Under the pieces are notes generated by a model. The model searched no databases, had not been told where the DNA came from, and was given only the letters and a program-made list of their open reading frames with translations. Made by a program: the position numbers and the translations under genes. This document shows, one piece after another, positions 50,011 to 64,000 of a DNA stretch of 64,000 nt. Source of the DNA: Aplectana chamaeleonis (Eukaryota; Nematoda; Chromadorea; Rhabditida; Cosmocercidae); assembly GCA_029168955.1 (NCBI GenBank), contig JAPDOI010000273.1, positions 124,001 to 188,000 on the forward strand, in the 5' to 3' direction. Each line of letters opens with the position of its first letter. The first letter of the stretch is position 1.

Positions 50011-64000
<13,990 letters not shown>

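Overview
This is a eukaryotic genomic window, most probably from a nematode and plausibly a strongylid (clade V) worm. Three protein-coding genes, all on the minus strand, are split into short exons of 60-190 nt with canonical GT-AG splice sites and phases that match. Some introns are only 50-60 nt, as in nematodes, while others are kilobases long and full of transposon remains. A mariner relic and LINE families of types known from nematodes fit this, but no species can be named from sequence alone. Exon edges were read by eye, so treat them as +/-2 nt.

Layout. (1) About 3.2-23.04 kb, minus: gene A, a large protein of unknown function. It has a possible LisH-like segment, acidic/Pro/Ser-rich middle exons, an in-frame 9-residue repeat and a long Glu/Arg/Lys-rich helical C-terminal part. 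Its introns hold a nearly full-length LINE (9.87-13.49 kb, plus strand), a second LINE fragment and several foldback elements. (2) About 24-31 kb: repeat-rich interval with a Jockey/CR1-type LINE (25.73-27.93 kb), two more LINE 3' fragments and a large palindromic element. (3) 31.52-40.76 kb, minus: mitochondrial translation initiation factor IF-2 (MTIF2 type), complete at the C-terminus, with 5' exon(s) and one internal exon not located. (4) 41-50 kb: two inverted, nearly identical LINE 3' fragments flanking nested foldback elements, then other repeats and two weak exon candidates. (5) 50.01 kb to beyond 64 kb, minus: ZNF277-type C2H2 zinc-finger protein, 15 exons visible, with a mariner, MITEs and a 139-bp CA microsatellite in its introns.

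The three genes share no obvious pathway: IF-2 serves mitochondrial translation, the ZNF277 homologue is a likely nuclear/cytosolic zinc-finger protein, and gene A is unassigned. The most striking content is mobile. The 9.87-kb LINE encodes a degenerate 2A-like peptide followed by a PHD-type finger and an APE endonuclease plus reverse transcriptase. At least ten long-inverted-repeat (foldback/MITE) elements of several families sit mainly in introns, one family with TTAA-flanked ends and one with CAGGGTTGAGCAGG ends. No CRISPR array, tRNA or rRNA gene was recognised.
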